DNA of 64,000 nt from Gyromitra esculenta (lineage: Eukaryota; Ascomycota; Pezizomycetes; Pezizales; Discinaceae), in NCBI GenBank assembly GCA_038503075.1, contig JBCAML010000002.1, forward strand, positions 1,054,001 to 1,118,000. The letters run 5' to 3'. A model generated the notes under the pieces. The model was not told the DNA's origin, searched no databases, and worked only from the letters and a program-made list of their open reading frames with translations. Numbering within the stretch: the stretch's first letter is position 1; each line of letters starts with the position of its first letter. The position numbers were made by a program, and so were the translations under genes. Below, in pieces: positions 37,383-51,000 of this stretch.

Positions 37383-39992
37383 TTATATGATGTTGGCGAT
37401 AGCAATACGTGATGACGAGCCAGTCGATACAGGTGTTGATCGCCCGGATATTCCGTTCCACGAACCTGGGGCCAACTGCTGTTGCTGTGTATGTTCCCTC
37501 GTCATTTTTTCATTATTTAAACGTTGCAGCATTCTTTCAATAAACCCCCAACCACCCCAGTCACCAGCCTCGTCCGGAGTCAGGGCTGTCGAGTTTTCCA
37601 GAGATCCATTTGCCGTAGGATACTCTTTCCCATTGTTGTGAGAGTGGTCGTGGTGCGGGGAGGTATTGTTGAGCGCCTGTCCAGTCTCGCTTCCGTTCCA
37701 AACCCACGAGGATTCCGTGCTCCCTTGAACATCGCCGGAAACTAAAGCCATCATACCTTCATCTTGTTCCAGAATCGCTCCAGTTGCAAGTTTTTCACTT
37801 AAAATTCGGAGAAATCCATACAGATTTCTGCCACATGCGATATTCACATCGCGTGCTTCTCCAATAGCAGCACTGACCTGAACGCACACCAAGGCCTCTG
37901 TAAAATGCCCTCGAAAACATAGGAACAATGTACAACGCCATATGTGAGTACATAGCATTGTTGTGGCGCATGCTGCTATTAGATTGTAACCACCCGCACC
38001 CGAATCAAATCTATCACCTGGTTGGTACTGCATAGCACGAGAAAGGAAATTAACAGTATCCTTCGCTGCAACTACGCATGAATCCATTGCAGCTATCCGA
38101 ATCTCGGGAGCACATAGTGTAGAAAGGTTATGGCGATGAAGCACCAATCGACAGTTTTGCAAATGAAATATTGGTGATAAATGTCGAGGCTCGAGAGGCT
38201 GGGGATGGGTGAGGTGACAGTTGGCAGGAAAGGCTTGCAAACAATTTTTGAAATGTGCATCAAAACACCCAAGGTTTGGTGTAGAGATGACTGGAGTTTG
38301 TAGAGAGCGCAATAGAGGGCTGATGAGTCGTACCACGTGTATCGTGGTAAGAAGAAAATTCGCCGGTTGTTGTTGTGATCCAGGAGGCACTAACAATCCA
38401 GAATCATAAATGAAATGATCGTCAAGCGCACAGGGAAGCGAGATATCACAATCTGTGTCCTCAATCAACAGCACTCTCCCGAGTTCAACCGACAATAACC
38501 TGTGAACTTATGTTAGCTGAGTATAACTTCTCACATCTCGTCTATCTCCTTAATTGGCAGGGATATTACCGATCCCAAACATAAATCCCCCACCAAACCC
38601 TCCGCCTCATCTCCCCTTCCACAACGGGCCAGGGGCCGCTTTCACGATGCAACCCAATATCTTGCGCAATTCTCACAGTGGAGCCTAGCCAGGTCCAAGC
38701 GGCAGATTTGCAATTTAGCTCGGTGAGAAAAATGCTTGTAAGGAGTGCTGATCGAGCGTGGTCAATGGTGAATTCGTCATTAAACAAATCCGTCAGCTGG
38801 CGGGAATTCCCAATGAATTGCCTTCCATCATCAGGATATTTTGCCCGGATCGCTGGGTCCGTTGTGTATAGCAAACCACAGGCAAAAACAGCGAACAACG
38901 TTGAGGCCCAAGAAGGTGGCACTCCCGACAAATCACCCTGCTTCCGTACCTCCTCGTAACGTTGCACAAACTGTGGCCAATGAAGAATTGGGATGATTGA
39001 GTGAATCGTCTGATAATATTGCGCCAAGATATGGTCCACAATTGATGGAGGAGGAAGATCCGGAAGCTTCGGTGAGAAGTTTGACTGTGTACCAACCTGT
39101 CTATACGGTGGTGGAGGTTTGAAAATACCACGGCTATAATTACGAACGTGTGATCGAATCATTAAATCTTGGATGACTGGTGGGCGGGGTCGCCTTTGCG
39201 GGCTTGATGTAATATCTGGAACACTTATAGAGATGTCTGAAAGCGAGTCACTGCCGTTGACATCCAGTGTATTTTCCTTGATCTGGCCATTTGTGAGTTT
39301 GCGGATTGTTTCTCGCGCTATAGCGAGTTGTTTCTCGAGATCCTGAACTTGCCTATTCCCTTAAACATTAGTATTCCATTTCTCTTGGATCACACATTTA
39401 GCAACTGGGGGAAAAAGTTACTTTATAGATGACATTCGACGGTTCGTTTCTTTCGTAAATTGGCATTTAACATTTCTGGAAGCGCATTCGGAGCAGCTAT
39501 TCACATCCGTGGCGTCGCACTATAATTGGTTGGCAATAAAATGTGTGAGCTTCGCTTTACAGGTAAAAATTATGGCAAACCGAACTGAGCTGAGGAAAAA
39601 TGGTGTGTATGGAATTTAAAATTAACCTTAACTTTGCGCTCTCTACAGGCGTCGCATGATGGGTCCTTTCTCCGTTGACGATATGCCCTCTTTTGTGCAG
39701 CATTCATGCTCTGCCCCGACGAATGGTGTGGTGGCCCCGACGAGGGCGATGGCATCTGGGTATCGCGAGAAGGGCCAGGAGAAACGGACGCCGAGTGATT
39801 GTATTGCGGGTAGGGTCCGTGGTTGGTATTGAGACCCATATGTTGACTCTGTCCATTACTGTGTCCTGGGATTGACGGCGAGGAATTCATGCCAGGATCG
39901 TACAGACGCATGCCATTCGCCTGGGGATGCGGATGAGGAAGGGAAGGCGGGCCTGGAAAGGGTTGATGTCGAATTGACATTCTGTCTTCCAT
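37383..39992 (-). CDS. Zn2Cys6 fungal-specific transcription factor
   Basis: Nuclear DNA-binding regulator. Exons on the minus strand: 39992-39627, 39519-39422, 39352-38570 and 38499-37383 (787 aa). A Pro/Ser/Gln-rich N-terminus is followed by a basic patch ([13 protein letters not shown]) and a Gal4-type cluster with Cys at 113, 116, 123, 131, 134 and 141 ([11 protein letters not shown], then [12 protein letters not shown]), split by intron 1. A heptad-like linker ([20 protein letters not shown]) follows, then the fungal_trans middle homology region ([47 protein letters not shown]). The C-terminus is Ser/Thr/Asn-rich. I chose the first ATG in exon 1; the frame is open upstream to a likely intron acceptor at 40020, so a 5' UTR intron is probable. 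Target genes are unknown. Confidence 0.9.
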
Positions 39993-40121
39993 ATTACGGT
40001 CGCAATCCTGCTGCTGCACTGAGAAATAAATGGTTAAAACAATGCCACTAGCCGGTGGTTGGCGATAGAGGTTACTTTTCGTGGTCGTCGTTGGTTGTCG
40101 CCGTAGATGGTTGGGTATCTG

Positions 40122-40211
40122 TTAGGGAAGGGGATGATGCAGTTGAGATGCCTGGGAAGATGGGGAGGAAGACTTCTTCAACAGCAGGAAAGGGTAGAAA
40201 GCCGCGTGCAT
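40122..40211 (-). other. upstream ORF in putative leader of Zn2Cys6 gene
   Basis: ATG at 40211 opens 29 codons ending at TAA 40122-40124, about 130 nt before the main ATG and separated from it by a candidate intron (donor GTAACC near 40077, acceptor at 40020). It is relevant only if the transcript starts upstream of it. Confidence 0.3.
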
Positions 40212-40767
40212 TCAGCTGATTTCGTGTGTCCGAACAACAGTCAGATATCTACTGTCTTGGACACCTTCACAGTATTGGGGGGGTGGGAGCGTGACAGCAG
40301 CAGAGCAGCAGCAGCAGCGGTACTTGAACAACTCGGGAGCTGTTCCGGTTCAGGGGGCTTCTGTGTGGATACGCAATTAGACGAGCAGGCAGCTTTACAA
40401 ATGGAAATCTGGAGACTAGCGAGGGACAGTACGATGGGGATTTGGCAAGTTGAAAGAGGATGGCGGAGATCCTTATTCTGGGGAGGGAGCACAAGATGGC
40501 CTATTTCTTGGCCTTTTGGGGAGCTTTTTTTCTCTTGTCTGTCTCTGTTCTCCGTCTCTCCGCCTCTTCTATTCCCTCTTTTCTGGTTTGCTTTTTTCTT
40601 TTTTCTATCTCACTCTTTTACTTTTCTTTTTCTGGTACTTTGCTTTGCTTTTGCGCTGGTGGGTTCGAACTAGGAGAACTCGCGAAGCGGGGGGTGGAGG
40701 GAGGGTAGTAGCGGAGAGACAGATATAGGCGTAGGCGTAGGGAGCAAGAGACAGAATGACGAGAGAA

Positions 40768-40811
40768 GACTGACTGACTGACTGACTGACTGACTGACTG
40801 ACTGACTGACT
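40768..40811. repeat. (GACT)11 tetranucleotide microsatellite
   Basis: Eleven uninterrupted GACT units upstream of the Zn2Cys6 gene. Confidence 0.95.
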
Positions 40812-43800
40812 GATGGACGGAGGACAGACTTACGGAGCTGATGCTCGCGGGCAGGGCAGGGAACAGTAAAGTTCGAGAACCAAGAGAGAGTGTTGCCCGG
40901 TTGGGCAGCCTGTCGGCTTTGGCTGTGGCTTATCCCAACCAGCGTTCTCCGCCGCTCCGCTATGTCTTGAGTATGCCACCGTTATGTGAAGACGGTTGTT
41001 CGGATCGTCTCCAGCAAAGGAGCTTGCATTTCACTACACCCTCCCCCCCGGTCCCTCGCCCAAACGACGGTCCCAACTGCAATGCCGCCACCAATAATTA
41101 AACTAATTAAAAAACGAAAGATGGAAAATTCGCTAGAGAGGGAGGGGTGGAAGATGGCCTAGACGGACGGGCTGGGATGGCGTATTATGGATAGATGATG
41201 GATGATGGATGATGGGTGGGTGGAATCGGTGGATGGATGCCAGACAAAAGTGGAGAGAAGCAAAAAATCGAGAGACTACAGCCAGTGATCACTTCCCAGC
41301 TACCGAGTGCTTGTTTGCTTGTTTGCTTGTTTGTTTGTTTGCCTGCTTGCTTCTTGCTTGACAGGTCCGGCTACTTCCTGGCTCTACCGCACATATGCTG
41401 GGGAACTGCTGCTCGTCTCCTCTATTCTCTGCTCTTCACTTACCGGCCTATCATCTATGCATGGAGATGGAGCGAACGGCGGAATGAGCGTTAAACGAGT
41501 CAATCGAGCCCGTTTAGAAATCGTCATATGTGGTATCAGGACCAGCAAGCACAGGAGTACGTAACAATGAGGAAGGGGATGGATGGTCTTTTTCTCTACG
41601 TCTTGGTAGTGACACGCCCCGGGTAAGACAACGAGAACCGTTTCTGTCTCGAATTGAAGCCACAATTTCAACATAGCTCAGTCAATACACTACCCTAAAC
41701 ACGGATGTGCTTCCGCTTGTACCAGGGCATCTCTCCGGCTGTGGTAAGAAAAGGCTGATTTGTGTCTCGAACGAGTACATACATGATCGTTTGTCATAAA
41801 GCATCATGTTGAACAATAAAGCTGCTTCTTGCGATGGAGTGAGCGTGGATGGGGAAGAAAAAAAGCTAAAATATATATTAATTACCCTTTCCAGTAGTCC
41901 CGGAAGAGAGCCAGACTACCTAGCACCAACTGATCGCCCTGATTATCCGGGGATTTGGGGGATACCGGTAAGCGTCGGCGCTTGGCCCGAAAAAAACTCT
42001 TCGTAACGGCTAGATTCACAAGGATCCTGGCTTTCAACTAGGGCTGCACTGCGTACATACTCTATTAGACGGTCTGAGTATCTGAGAGATTCTTTGGTAC
42101 CCAACTGCGGCGGAAGACTTGGCCGGTATTCTTCATGTCGTTGATGACTGGTGGTATGATGTCTTGGAAACCAATAGGTCGTTAGTTTGCTGTTTGAGGG
42201 GAATTGGATTGGCCCAGAAATTGCGATTGTTCTTCGAAATCAAGAGTTTTGTTTTACGCTTCGCGCTCATGATACATGTAAGTTAACAATGTGTGTTATC
42301 ATTTACCCGTAGCGTCGATATTTCGAACGATACTATTTCTGGAACTTTTGCCCAAGTTCTTTCTGATATCTCACTTATGTTATCCTAGCAGGATCTGGGG
42401 CTGGCCGTAATAATATATGTCGACGTCTGAGCGAGCTTGCACATACCTACATATAACGAAGTAGAGTACATATCTGCTACATGCTACACCTACATATGTG
42501 GGCTATTTGGCGTCATATTCACAGCCCCAATTTACACTTTATCTAGAGACAAAACGTTCCCTGTGACGGGTGCCATCTTACTTAACCGACTTATTGGATC
42601 ATGCAACAGATCGTGAGCAGCGCTACTTATCCTTGGAGAAACGAGCAGCAGCGTGGACACCGAAATCTATATTGAATCTGCCAACCTTCGCATCACATAG
42701 CCGAAAAGATGTTGTTGGGTGTGCTGTATCGTACATGATGGTACATCCAAATTAAAAATCGCAAACAGGAGTGGGTTTTCGTGGGGGGAGCCACAGGTGC
42801 CGGAATCTGACTAGCATCTGCCTCTGCTACTACGGACTTTAAGATACCAAGGGAAGGGTGCAACCACCCCAGAAACGGGCTTTCTCGGTATATTCCGCCT
42901 GTGGGTACTCTCCCGCACGCCCGCTCTGCCGTGCTCCGAAAAACGCAAGGAGCCTGTTGTTTCTCCCAGCGATCATCATCGTCTTACAGGTCAAATGCGA
43001 CAAGCGACAGGACGAAGCAGTATGGGGTCTGTATGTCCCATCGCTTACTCTCCCCAAACGGTTGTTCGGTAACGTCGGCATACAAACAATATCAATATAA
43101 TAGATTAACTTCCTGGCGTCCCTGAACCGGTACGGTTACTCCGAATGAAACGGTGGAGAACGATGCAGGATGGGAGGGGAGGGAAACCCAGCAGAAAAAT
43201 CTCCGAGGATAAGGATCCCACACGGCTCGTTTGTATCCTTAGGACATCCATCTTCCGCTTTCCGCCGCTGCCCTCGGTCAATTTGAACGTTTGGAACAAG
43301 GCTCAAGCAAGATGTTGGTGTGTGGTCACACCACCTTCTCTCCCTTGTTGCATGTTGTCAAAAAAAGGATTTGGTCTGGCAAATATCTGAATCAACAGAA
43401 GTGGATGGGAATGATTCCCATTGGATCGCTATTGTGTGGAGAGAAAAAAAAAAGAGTGTATTGAAATGGGTTCCGGGAATTTCCCTTTATTGTTTTTGTC
43501 GGGCAGGTACCATGTACCACCGATATGTACATGTACTTTAGATATGAACTTACAGATGTCGGCCTCGCATCGTCGGCTGTTGAATGTTTCCTTTTCATAT
43601 CCTCGGAAGGCTCTTCCTCGCTTTTCTTTGCTTTTATGTTTTGCTCTGCTTTTTGCTTTTTTATTGTCCCCACTGGTGATGGAACAGTTTTTGTACTCTG
43701 GAGCAGAAGAAGCACCCGCAAAAGTAACCCTAATGTATGTGTATATTGGCACTCCTTTGCAAAAAAATAAAGTAGCCGTTGTTACACTCACGGGATTTTA

Positions 43801-44256
43801 TATTTGTGCCTCCGCCTCACAAGCCAAAGCCTTGTCTGGCCCCCACTAGCATGATCTCTGATCCACGTTCTTTCCCCTGTCCTCCTTCCTTTTCTTTGGC
43901 CAAGAAAGCTGGTGTTTCTATCATACCACCTTGCACATTGGCGAGCCTATCAGCGTGCGGCGGTCATCTCCAGAGCTTGCCACTGGCTAGAACATGATTG
44001 GTGGTACAGACCAATTAGCCACGTACCAGGGTATAGTGCGCACACCCGATCCACTTCTGAGCCGCCGTCGGGCGTTATCCCAGATTACCCTATGGCTGCG
44101 AGAGAGTTTTATTTTGAGCGGGGTGGTCAATAATTTTCCCCATGGTGAAGTGGCCGGTTTCGGTTGCAGCCGAAAGAGCCGATGGCGAATCAGAAGGTGA
44201 ATCAATCGTTGTCTTAGCAACGATATGTTAGTTACAGCACAGATTCCCGTTACCGT

Positions 44257-44280
44257 GATTCCCGATTCCCGATTCCCGAT
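44257..44280. repeat. (GATTCCC)3 heptanucleotide tandem repeat
   Basis: Three exact units plus GAT, with an isolated GATTCCC at 44242. Confidence 0.85.
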
Positions 44281-45142
44281 GAAGGCTTGTACCGAGTCGT
44301 GGGAACAGGAACAACTGCTCCCCCGACTCTGACTTGCACTTTCAGCGCCTGGCACTGTGATTGGTTGGAATTCTACGCTTAGTGCAACAGCTTGTAAGCA
44401 CTCACTTCTCGCCACCACATGTCTAAGGGTATGTAGTGAGTGGAGTCGGAGGCGAGGGAGATAGGTCTGTTGCAGTTGCAGAATACCGTATGCTCTGGCG
44501 AGAAGGGAACTCTGGGCTTGGGAACAAAAGCATGGACAGTTTTAGTCGGCCAGATCGTGTCGGGAGTCGGCCAGATGTGCGTACTTGGCCATGGACGCGT
44601 CTTCAATCTTTACGCTATCGTATGAGGGAGTGTTGGATAGAGTACATCTGTATACAAGCATTGATTATCTGGGTAGGTGGATGGCGTGGATCCAATATAC
44701 AAACAGGTACACAAAATGGACACACATGTAGATCTCGTCAACTCTATTCTAACCTCTCGACCCTTCCGAATTGCTATCTCTGAATTATATTTTGGGACGG
44801 GGAAATGAGTCAGTGACTACACGCGTACCTCAAAGGCGTACGTACGCGCCCATGTTAATGTACCTGCATTATTCGTCCGAATCCTATAATTATTTTCGTA
44901 TTACTGATACTATGTGGATTATAGTAATTATACAAATTTTCTTTACACTTCTTCGTTCTTCGTTTCTTATTTGTTTCGATGTCTCTCTTGATTAGTTATC
45001 GCGAGTTGCTACTCGGCCGGAAGCTCTCAGAACCATCGAGATTGTCCACGACCTGCTTATCTATTGTATCTCTTGGAGTGAATACGTGGTCATGGGAATT
45101 TGATTTTGAAATGTAGTTGATTGTTTGTACAAGTGGTAGTTG

Positions 45143-45150
45143 TATAAATA
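45143..45150 (+). promoter_or_regulatory. TATA box of hsp20 gene
   Basis: TATAAATA, 135 nt upstream of the ATG at 45285. The leader after it is C/A-rich and ATG-free, typical of strongly induced fungal genes. Confidence 0.6.
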
Positions 45151-45284
45151 CCGTATCTTTCCACTAAATTCAAGAATCAAGCAACTCTTCTCGGCCCATC
45201 GAACTCAATATATCCATCTGCCTCCAACTTTTAAGAACTTTATCGTATATCCATCCTCTCTAATAGCCCCAAGAACTCAATATA

Positions 45285-45921
45285 ATGGCTTCTATTCATC
45301 AACCAAATAACGCCGTCCCGGCTCACGAGCTGTTTTCGTCACTCGAGGCATTCTTCGAATCCCAAAATGGTGGCTGTCATGGAGGAAAATCTCCATGGGG
45401 GAGACGCCGGGGTGCAGAAAGCTCTGAGTTCTCTCCAGCTGCCGACGTTTTTGATACGCCTAGTAGCTATGTCGTCTATGTATCCCTTCCGGGTGCGAGG
45501 AAGGAAGATATCGGGATCAACTACGATGAGGTATGATTGGAATGTTACGAGATGGTGCTATTGGGTTGAGTGCTAATATAGTTATTCGTTTTATAGGATA
45601 AATCAGAAATCCAAATTTCAGGAGTCGTTCTCAGGAAAGGTGACGAGGAGTTTTTGAAAACGCTTGCAATCAGCGAGAGAAACGCTGGGCTTTTCGAGAA
45701 GAAAGTGAGACTGGGCGATCGGAGGCATCCAGCAGCTGTTGACACAGATGGGATCACTGCTAAACTAGAGAATGGTGTGTTTTCTTTTTTTTTTTGGTAG
45801 CTTCACACGTGGTTGAAGGTTATACGTACTGACTTCATTCGTTGCTTTAGGCGTACTTGAGGTGGTTATCCCGAAGAGGGAAAAGGAGGAGATCGAGAAG
45901 AAGAAAGTCCAGATTGATTAA
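45285..45921 (+). CDS. small heat shock protein, Hsp20/alpha-crystallin family
   Basis: ATP-independent holdase that keeps unfolding proteins soluble for Hsp104/Hsp70. Exons 45285-45530, 45597-45774 and 45851-45921 (164 aa). The N-terminal arm includes ELFSSLEAFFESQ. The alpha-crystallin domain starts at FSPAADVFDTPSSYVVYVSL and continues LPGARKEDIGINYDEDKSEI, with the loop GLFEKKVRLGD. It ends in the hallmark A-x-x-x-N-G-V-L-x-V-x-x-P motif (AKLENGVLEVVIPKREKEE). The C-terminal tail is Lys/Glu-rich without an IxI motif. Confidence 0.94.
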
Positions 45922-48071
45922 GGAGGAGTGGTTCTTTTGGACTTTCACCTTGATTCTGCAGCTTGAATAATTGGATAGGGGTGTTATTGCGTATAGTGTT
46001 TGATGATATCTCTACTCTGTCGTTACTGTATTTTTATCGAATCACCACTCCTACGAGTAAATTATAATACAATCGTATAGCATACAAATTCTCTATTATT
46101 ACATTTACCCCGTAGCTGCCCTCTACTTCAGTAGGCTTTGCGGGATTTATAGCTGGCGATAATCTTGCCTGGACACGTAGGATATACATACATGTATCCC
46201 GCAGGAACACACCCAGTGATGTACCCTGATTGCAATCGTACCTAGGGTCTGTTTTCATGTCATGTGTTGCTTTTAGTCACGGGACCTATGCTAGCGCTAT
46301 GTCTGCTACTGCTGGCCGCAATTACATGTATTTGTATCTATACACGTGGTACATCCGAAACTGAGCTTATATTCAGGAACTTACTACGGCAAGCGCTGCA
46401 AATAGTCATGCGACCACTAATGGATCTGAATGGAAGCTTCTGGTTACTTCATGTATACTGTTTTCTTGTGTGTATCACATAACTTTTGGAGTCTAGCTTT
46501 TTGGCGTTTGGTTTGGTTTGTGATACCATATTTGCATCTAGCTACATGTATTTAATTGGCACTTGAATGCATTCTACATCAATTTTCACTGCCCATGATA
46601 TATCTCCAGGAGTCCAAGATTCCCCTTGGAGTGGGATTAGTCTTGCCAAGGCTTCAGCCTTACACTGTACTTCTTTCCCGGCACCTAGAGCACCTTGTGA
46701 ATAGGCCATGCTAGAAAAAAGGGGGCCGGGAATAGGCGTGGATTTACTTGTCTGTTTACATGTTTGAACGTTCAGCCCTAGAAAAAAGTCCTCCTTATAC
46801 GTAAGGGTCCGACTAATAATGAAAACTCCGCCTTATGCTTGACCGGCGTCCTAGACAGCTCCTGCGTAGCCCGAGTACCCTTGGAATAATCTAAAACCTA
46901 TGAAATATCGAGTACTACCAGGGAGGCCTACAATTAATAGGAAATAGTCACATCGGGCTGTATTAGGAAATCTAATATCTGTAACATTGAAGTCACGCTA
47001 AGGCTCATGCGAGTGATGTGGAATGATGAAACTGTCGAAATATAGAAAGGGAAGAGATATAGTTTGGAAACATGAAACCTCAAGAGTGGCTAAGGATGTA
47101 CATATGGATAAAAGGGTAAGAGATAGCACCAAAACTGATATAGGAGCAGAAACAAAGGGGATTCCATACTCGATCCGTGGGGAGTCACGGGGTTACCCTT
47201 TTCCGAGCTTCCTCCGACTGGGGTTATCGACGATAAAGGATTGCTATCTCAAACATCCTGCAGAAATCTGGTGTTCATCTGTACCCTGTGAAACGTCCGG
47301 TGATCGGGTTCTGGCTTTTATAGTAGATAGTGGTGTCAGGGAATTCGGGTAGTTCACCATGCTGTTGCTATATGTGTGAGCTGAAAACCGAGTTCCTCGG
47401 AGCACCAGACGAGCATGCCAGACTATCTTTTGTGAAATTGTAAAGATTACATGTAGTAACGGCAATAGCCGTGAAAGTATTCTTAACAACTCGTTAGGTT
47501 ACTCGGTGCCTATGATATTGAGGCTGCAGCATGATACACGAGGTTGCCCAGAAGCAAATATGATCTGCGTTGGCCTCCTGTGTAATATTTTTGTCTTGTC
47601 GAATGAAGATGGGTGCATATCATATATTATTACTATACAGTTGGGATCTCTCCAGAAAGTACAAAACCTTTCACCAAGGTGTGGCCCTGAGATTCTAAAA
47701 CTCTGGTGACTTACGGCAGGCAATCCCTACGTAGCAATCAATCGTTAGAGGTTTCACTATAGTTCGATCTTCCCGAGTCGTAGTCACGTGATGTCCGATT
47801 GTGATAGACGGGCCTGCCAAGATGTTAGGTCTACGACCACCTGCGAAGCCCCTCCTCTGTTCCGGATCCCGAATTCACGCTTCTCTCCGCGCTGACGTCT
47901 GTTATTGTTTTGTTTCCTTTCGAATCATTCGCTCCTCCATCCCGTCTTTGGCCCTATCCTTAGACGCCATTTGCCCCGTGTCACGCGCCGTGTAGCCCCT
48001 CGATTTGGTCAGCTCAACATTCTTGCAACTCTTATTGCTATTTACCCCCCCACTGCAACACACAATACACT
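45922..48071. other. intergenic, hsp20 to DUF4045/gelsolin gene
   Basis: No gene recognised. Four TACATGTA octamers (46189, 46323, 46543, 47448) make this the densest stretch for that motif. Short ORFs only. Confidence 0.65.
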
Positions 48072-51000
48072 ATGGAGTCTGATGGTGATGGTGTTAACGA
48101 GTTCCTGCAGCGGATTCGTGAGTTGGGGGACAAACGGGATCGGGAGGATTTAGAACGTCATAGAAAACTTGAAGAGGAAATTATAGCGGGACGAGAAGCA
48201 AGGCGAGCCCGAAGGGATGGTTCGTGTTTCCTGAGAATCTCCTTAAATCAGAGTCTCTTTCCCCTCAGCATTGTGGATAGTTTGCTAATTCCTAGTGGCA
48301 GAACGTGCAAGATCTTTGTCACCCCAGAAGGATTCACCTCTCTCAACACCTCTAAGTATCAAGTCGGTTATGTTAGATATGTCGCATCCGGAGACTGCAG
48401 ATGATGCCAGCACGACAATGGAGGATACTATGGCAAAACTGACTGGGAAGTCAAGTGTGAGTGCTGTGGGGGAAAACGAGACACCAGCGAGCGAAGAAAA
48501 GCCACGGGCTGCCCTTTCCTGGCAACGAAGGCCCAAATCAACCACGATGTCCGCGTCTTCTAGGCCTACTTCTTTTCTGGCTAGGGCAGAAGAGCCACAG
48601 GCTGAAGAGGAGCCAGAAAAGCGGCGGTCACAGATAGCGCTGAATCTTAGCTCAAAGGACCCGTCGTGGTTTCGACAAACGCCTGATCGGGGACTTACAT
48701 CTGCTGCCCTTAGGAGAGCTCAGGACGACGGGATGGATTTCACGGCGCGGATGGCTTTGCCGGGGATGTCCTTTCCCGCAGGAGGAATGCTCGGGAGGCT
48801 GGACTTTGAAAAAGATTCTACCCCTGAACCTGAGAAACAGCTTCTTTCTAGACGTGATTCGAATGAGACACTATCTTCGACCTCGACATTACGCGGCCGT
48901 AGTGATTCCCTGCATTCGGCAGGTCGTCTCTCGTCTACCAGTTCTAATCCTAGTCTACCTTTTCACGCGAGAGGAAATTCTCTAACAAGCAATATTTCGG
49001 CGCGTTTTGAGCCAGCTTTGGCAGGAAGGGATTTCATTTCGGAAGATGGATTTACTCGACCCCCGGCGATGAGTCCCAGCCAAGGACGCATCTCTCCTGA
49101 GCGGAGGGAGCGCACACCAAGCCCAACAAAAGGCTTTGGGGGATTTGTACAAAGTGCTATGCTCAAGCGGGAGGGGTCGTTAAATAAAAGGTGGAGCAAT
49201 TCACAGCAACTTGGATCGCTCTCGCGGAATAGTTCTACGGCCTCTAATAAGCCAGGCCCACCAAACAGACTTGAGTCAGAGTCTTCTCCGGCATTGGAAG
49301 ATTTCCCTTTAGACGTGAAAAGGGAGAACTCGGAAGACGAAAACCAAACCGAGGACACATCCCTCGCTGATTCACCATCGAAATTGACCTCATCACCTGG
49401 TGTGCCTGGGGATATTCAATTATCTCCCTCAGCTGATAGAAGTATCTCACCACCTGCATCGCCCACTAAGACTTATGATCAAAAACGCTGGAGCCCGACA
49501 AAGTCTTCTTGGCTAGAAACTGCTTTGAAAAAGAGTACGGATAGTCCACCACCGATGAAGCCATTCACACCACCACAAGCAAAGCCTCCTGCAAGAGCAC
49601 TTGAGAAAAAGTTTCCGGATCCTATGGGACCGACCATGCGGCCTCCCACAAACCCTAAGCCTCTAAGTCTTGCGCTGAAAAAGCCCTCGAGCATTCCCGA
49701 TATCCCGTTACTACGGCCAAGTGGAAGTTTAGATACCGTGAAACCATTTTCTTCTACATTACGGCCGAGCGGGAGTTTAGATACCGTAAAACCGAAGCCA
49801 GAGGTTGCAGAAAAACCGAATAGTTTCCCTAAACCAGCGCTCAGCTCCCCCGTAGCCAATAAAACAACGCTTTTTGAGAAACCACTCCCGCCACCTAAAG
49901 AGACTATTAACTTCCGCGCGGGACTTAAACCTCGCCAAACAACAGACAGTTCAGAAAAGGGGCAAGAGCTGCCATTTCTCAATGCCATGTCTCGGCTGAG
50001 ATCAACAAAAACACAGAGTTTTGTGCCTAATAACGAATTGAAGGAGCGAATTTTGGCCGGGAAAGCAAATCTACAAGCAAGTGCTGGTCCACAGAAAACT
50101 AAAGGACCGGATCCACTTAAAGAAATGGTTATGTCTGCTAAGGGCTCCTTGAGGCAGTCCAATACCTCGATACCACCTCCAGTAGTATCACCGAAGGAAG
50201 AATTGCCTATGAGACCTCGGCCTTCGAGTTTTTCTAAAAAAAATTCTGCCCCAGGAAGGTTAGAGCAGAAAGGAGGAGGGTCAGCACTGGCGAATAGGTT
50301 TAATCCAAATCTCGCGAATTTACTACAAAAGGGACCTCCACCGGTAACTACCGGGAGAAGTCAAGAGGTAGGCTCCAATGGCAGCCAACAAGATGACTCC
50401 CAACAGAGCGACGGGAAACAACTAATTCACGTAAGTTATTGAAGGGTTGCCAAACTCGGTTGACCACCTCACTCTTCCTTTCTTTCCGGCTGATCGTTGT
50501 GATAGATGACAAAAGCGAGGGCCCGGGGTCCGAAGAGGAGGGCGCCAACGAAGGCTGAGGAGTTAGATGCGGTAGAAACTACAGGAACGCCCCAAAAAAC
50601 TCTGTCAGTAGAGAACGTTTCATTACCAGCAAATAAGCGCATACCGTCACCCAGACTACCGGAAACTCCGCTAAAATTGTCTTCGAAACCTAGCACACCC
50701 ACCAAGTCCTCCGAATTGGCATCAAAGTTTAGTCGCGGAGTTCAGACACCCACGCCGGAGAAGACGGAGAAAGTCAAACCCCCTACGCCTGCAAAATCTC
50801 CTCTGTTGAGGGCAAGCTCGGCTTCGAATCTGAGAGAGACTGCCCTTGGATCTCCAACACCAACAAAGTCGTTTTCAGATGAGGGAACTTTGTCCTTGCC
50901 AGAGCCTTCACTACCGTCGCCTTCGAGGGTAATCTCCAAGATTCCGTCTAGAGAAGAATTCTCGTCTTCTCTGTCTCGCCGCACTTCAGCAATATCAGAT

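Larger units (their letters stand above)
39993..45284. other. intergenic, divergent promoters of Zn2Cys6 factor and Hsp20
   Basis: No convincing gene in 5.3 kb. The left part is a likely long, pyrimidine-rich leader of the transcription factor, with an upstream ORF at 40122-40211 (-). Simple repeats: (GACT)11 at 40768, TTGC/TTTG units near 41307-41360, GATGGAT units near 41190-41240, (GATTCCC)3 at 44257. TACATGTA at 42273 and 43528. A 188-codon plus-strand ORF at 40107-40673 is low-complexity Phe/Leu-rich and judged spurious. Confidence 0.6.

Noticed and set aside
40107..40673. 188-codon plus-strand ORF
   Set aside because: Phe/Leu low-complexity translation from a pyrimidine-rich tract, opposite the leader of the Zn2Cys6 gene; no family resemblance.
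46264..46482. 72-codon hydrophobic ORF
   Set aside because: No ATG start at the listed position, no conserved pattern, and no splice or promoter support.
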